Source: CAJPSE01 sp963514535
GTDB taxonomy: Bacteria > Synergistota > Synergistia > Synergistales > Aminobacteriaceae
DNA: 14,871 bases
Reading direction: 5' to 3'
Assembly: GCA_963514535.1 (NCBI GenBank)
Contig: CAUPUB010000056.1
Location: 1-14,871 of the forward strand
Shown here: positions 12,171 to 14,871 of the stretch, piece after piece
How the letters are laid out: each line of letters begins with the position of its first letter
How positions within the stretch are numbered: position 1 is the stretch's first letter
Notes under the pieces: generated by a model
The model's input: the letters and a program-made list of their open reading frames with translations, nothing else
What the model was told of the DNA's origin: nothing
The model's database searches: none
Made by a program: the position numbers and the translations under genes

Positions 12171-14871
12171 CTATACCCTCTTCCTTCGAAGGAGTACTGC
12201 TGCAAAAATCAACGCAAGTCCGCTGACTCCCGCGTCGCATCCACCGCCGCCGCCCTCGCCCTTGCTTCCGCCGCCGCTTTTTGCTCTCTGGAGCAGTCCC
12301 ATGGCGCCCGAGATCGTCCCGTCGGCGATGCCGTCCGGGACCACCAGGAGCCCCTCGACAATCCTCGGCCCGGCCTTTACCGACGAGGCCGCCGGGCCTA
12401 TGGCGTCCGCCACAAAGGCGGTCAGCTCCAGGGTCACCCCGTTGTTGCCCTTCGTCACCTCCAGCGCGCCCGAGGAGATTGCCTGGGATGCGGCCACGCC
12501 GTCGGTTCCCACGACCGTATAGGCCCCTCCGCCCGCGGAGACGAAGGCCAGCTTCAGGACATCGAAGAGCTCCTGCCCCTCGGCCTTCGTCACCTTACGC
12601 CCCATCAGCGTGCTCAGCTCATCCCACGACAGGCTCCAGCGGTATTTCAGGGGCAGCAGGTCGCCCTTTCCGCGCCTGCCGAGCGAGATGTCGATCGCGG
12701 GCTTGGGGGTGCTCCAGCCCTGCGCGGAGGGGAGCTTACCCCTCTCGAACCGGATGGGGGCCCCGGATTTCAGCTCCGTCACCTGGGCGGCGGAGGTTCC
12801 CCAGACGTCGCGGAACGCCTTCTGGAAGGCGGAGGCCCTAACCTTCTTCGGGTCGGAGTCCGCAATGGTGAGTCCCACACCCTGTGCGCCCAGCAGGTCG
12901 TTGAATTCGCCCAGCATCTTCCAGATCTCGGGGTGGACGTTGGTGTAGCTCATCTCCTCCCGGACGGTGAGTTCCGCGGAATCTATTGCGGGCTTGCCGT
13001 CCACGGCCTGGTGCACCGTTGTGACGCTGATGATGGTCTTGCCCACGGAGCGGGCGTAGAGGTTGCCGAAGGCGTCGATGCGCGCCACGCTGGGGTTGCT
13101 GCTCTTCCACTCGACCTTGGCGTTCTGGATGGGAGTCCCGTGCTGGTCATAGGCTATAGCTACCAGGCTGGTGGTCTGTCCCACCGCGATGTGGGTGTTG
13201 GGGATCCCGCTCATCTTGACGTAGGCCAGAGCTCCCTCTTCGCCCGGGTCAGGCGGCACGATTCCGGTTCCGCTCTCATAGGCGCCGATGTCACAGGCGC
13301 CGACGGCCGCCGCCTCACGATCGACCCCCCGCTCGTCCGTATGGTCCAGAACGTTGAAATAGGTCTTGAAACGGTTTCTGGCCCGATCCTTCGGAATGGC
13401 GTCCAGAGCTGGGTTCGGGGAGCTGGACGTGGTGGGCCTCAGCGCGAGAGTCAAAAGAGGTTTCTGCGGCTGAGTTCCCAGAGTGGAGCCGGTCATGGGC
13501 GGGGAGGGGGGACTGTTCGATGCCGGAACATTGCTCCCGAAAAACAGGTCAAAGGTGTTGGACGGGGCCTGGCTATCGTTTCTGCCATCCCCATCCAGAT
13601 CGACGAAGGAGGCAGCCTTCCAGTCCACCTTGTCCGCGGGGCCGCTGGACCCCTGCTCCCCGTAGCCGGAAAGGATGTTGTAGCTCTGGGACTTGATCTT
13701 TCCCCCTCCGGAGAAGATGTCAGCCCCGAAGGAGGCGGTATTGCCGACGGAGAGAACTCCCATCATATAGAGCTCGGGGCAGGCTGTCCAGAGGCCGCCG
13801 CCCTGACCTCCCCCGGCCACGTTCCTGGCAAAGGTGCAGTAGAGCAGTGCGGACTTTTTAGCCGTTCCGGAGCCTCCGGAGGAGGAGATATGGACAGCCC
13901 CTCCCTGTCCGGCCTCGTTCTTATAGAAAGTGCAGTTGGCGATGCCGAAGGAAGTCGTTTCGATACGGGCAGCTCCGCCCTGGGTGTTGGGACCGGAGGC
14001 AGTCTTGTTGTCCGTGAAAAAACAGCGGGATAGGGTGAGATCGCTCCCCGCCAGGTCTAGGGCGCCGCCCTGCCCGCCCGCGGCGTAGTTGCCGTCGAAG
14101 GTGCAGACCTCTATGCTCAGGGTGTGCGTGTTGCCTGTAAGGAAGAGGGCCCCGCCGTTCGCGTTGGCCTGATTTTTTGAAAAAACACAGTTGGCGAAGG
14201 AGCTCGTCCCATCTCCGGTCAGGTACACGGCGCCCCCTGCCGCAGTTGATGTGTTGTCGCTGAAAGTTGTCCGCCTGGCCTTGATGGACCCTGCGATGGA
14301 CGCGCCGCCATGTTTCCCTGAGGAATTTCCCTCCAGGACGCAGTTCGTCAGCATGGTCTCCCCTTCGCTTTTGGTGGCGCCCCCCCTGTCCGCCGTGGCC
14401 TTGTTTTTCTTGAACTCCGTGTTCTCGGCCTCGATCCGACCCCTGGCGCAGAGGGCACCACCGGATTGGCCCGCGGTGTGATCCTCGAGGGTGACCTTTG
14501 CGCCCTCGGCAGGCTTCACCGAGATGTCCTTCTCCGCATAGATGGCTCCGCCGTCCGTCTTCGCCTCATTCTTCCTGAAGGTACCGCCCTGGACGGTGAC
14601 GTTTCCGTCGCTGTGTACCGCGCCGCCTGTCCCATCCGAGATGTTGTCCGAGAACGTCACGTTGCCGTTCACGGTTACGCTGCTGGTAACGTAGACCGCA
14701 CCGCCCTTCGTCTTGGCATGGTTGTCGTTGAAGGTCAGCCTATGGGCCTCGGGGTCGAGCGCCAGGGTATCCGAGTAGACGGCCCCCCCTCCCTCGTCCG
14801 CACTGTTCATCGAGAAAGCGATGTCCTGAGTGAACTCCAACTTCGATCCTGCGGGACAGTAGACGGCCCCG
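12171..14871 (-). CDS. Large surface protein: Pmp-like beta-helix, Ig-like domain and Synergist-CTERM anchor (5' end outside the window)
   Basis: About 900 residues are visible and the frame is open to the right edge, so the N-terminus and signal peptide are missing. Numbering here starts at the codon at 14840. About 13 units of 24-34 residues (about 18-350) carry GGA[VIL] plus FxxN/FxDN motifs, as in chlamydial Pmp proteins, and form a right-handed beta-helix. DLDGDGRND (414-422) looks like a Ca-binding loop. GVDREAAAVGACDIGAYE (505-522) is the end of a choice-of-anchor-Q-like region. A Big_2-like Ig domain spans about 539-626. Residues 630-855 are unassigned. The end GGGGCDAG (864-871), a hydrophobic segment (872-884) and RRKRV match the Synergist-CTERM signal. 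Likely exported and surface-anchored; the binding partner is unknown. Confidence 0.85.
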   Translation of the reverse strand, partial: GAVYCPAGSKLEFTQDIAFSMNSADEGGGAVYSDTLALDPEAHRLTFNDNHAKTKGGAVYVTSSVTVNGNVTFSDNISDGTGGAVHSDGNVTVQGGTFRKNEAKTDGGAIYAEKDISVKPAEGAKVTLEDHTAGQSGGALCARGRIEAENTEFKKNKATADRGGATKSEGETMLTNCVLEGNSSGKHGGASIAGSIKARRTTFSDNTSTAAGGAVYLTGDGTSSFANCVFSKNQANANGGALFLTGNTHTLSIEVCTFDGNYAAGGQGGALDLAGSDLTLSRCFFTDNKTASGPNTQGGAARIETTSFGIANCTFYKNEAGQGGAVHISSSGGSGTAKKSALLYCTFARNVAGGGQGGGLWTACPELYMMGVLSVGNTASFGADIFSGGGKIKSQSYNILSGYGEQGSSGPADKVDWKAASFVDLDGDGRNDSQAPSNTFDLFFGSNVPASNSPPSPPMTGSTLGTQPQKPLLTLALRPTTSSSPNPALDAIPKDRARNRFKTYFNVLDHTDERGVDREAAAVGACDIGAYESGTGIVPPDPGEEGALAYVKMSGIPNTHIAVGQTTSLVAIAYDQHGTPIQNAKVEWKSSNPSVARIDAFGNLYARSVGKTIISVTTVHQAVDGKPAIDSAELTVREEMSYTNVHPEIWKMLGEFNDLLGAQGVGLTIADSDPKKVRASAFQKAFRDVWGTSAAQVTELKSGAPIRFERGKLPSAQGWSTPKPAIDISLGRRGKGDLLPLKYRWSLSWDELSTLMGRKVTKAEGQELFDVLKLAFVSAGGGAYTVVGTDGVAASQAISSGALEVTKGNNGVTLELTAFVADAIGPAASSVKAGPRIVEGLLVVPDGIADGTISGAMGLLQRAKSGGGSKGEGGGGGCDAGVSGLALIFAAVLLRRKRV

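Noticed and set aside
12039..14033. 664-codon open frame on the plus strand inside the surface-protein gene
   Set aside because: It is an antisense shadow of a repetitive GC-rich gene; the minus frame has GGA/FxxN repeats, an Ig-like domain and a sorting signal.
13835..14871. GGA/FxxN periodicity read as a CRISPR-like or DNA-level repeat array
   Set aside because: The repetition is at protein level with varied DNA; there are no identical spacered repeats and the frame is one continuous gene.

Overview
The window looks like chromosomal DNA from a GC-rich anaerobic bacterium, most probably a member of the Synergistota (Synergistetes). The strongest clue is the C-terminus of the last gene. It ends in a Gly-rich stretch, a GGCDAG motif, a short hydrophobic segment and an Arg/Lys tail, which is the layout of the Synergist-CTERM sorting signal known from that phylum. 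The species cannot be named from sequence alone.

Layout. (1) Positions 1-2425 on the plus strand hold a metal-uptake ECF transporter operon: the C-terminal end of a membrane-anchored NikL/CbiL-like accessory protein, then cbiM, cbiQ and cbiO, closed by a strong hairpin at 2469-2503. (2) Positions 2549-9810 on the minus strand are a five-gene run. In transcription order these are a membrane-anchored TPR protein, a LUD-domain protein, an asparaginase-fold protein with altered catalytic positions, the ribosome-assembly GTPase der, and a solitary single-chain restriction-modification enzyme. The last has a PD-ExK nuclease, an N6-adenine methylase and one target-recognition domain, and has a visibly lower GC content than its neighbours. 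(3) A 276-base divergent intergenic region (9811-10086) carries a good minus-strand promoter for the TPR gene, an extended -10 candidate for the plus strand, and a near-perfect 14-base inverted repeat with one arm near each promoter. (4) Positions 10087-12034 on the plus strand hold an Rrf2-family regulator with a cysteine cluster, followed by nicotinate phosphoribosyltransferase (pncB). (5) A bidirectional terminator at 12101-12132 separates pncB from a convergent gene that runs off the right edge. That gene encodes a large surface protein with about 13 Pmp-like GGA/FxxN beta-helix units, a choice-of-anchor-Q-like region, a Big_2-like Ig domain, an unassigned domain and the Synergist-CTERM tail.

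How the parts relate. The cbi genes form one transporter for cobalt or nickel. The Rrf2 gene and pncB are probably co-transcribed, which suggests redox or Fe-S control of NAD salvage. The shared inverted repeat suggests that the same regulator may also control the TPR operon. The restriction-modification gene looks like an acquired cargo gene behind der. No tRNA, rRNA, CRISPR array, IS element or prophage gene was seen. No gap without a gene exceeds 300 bases.
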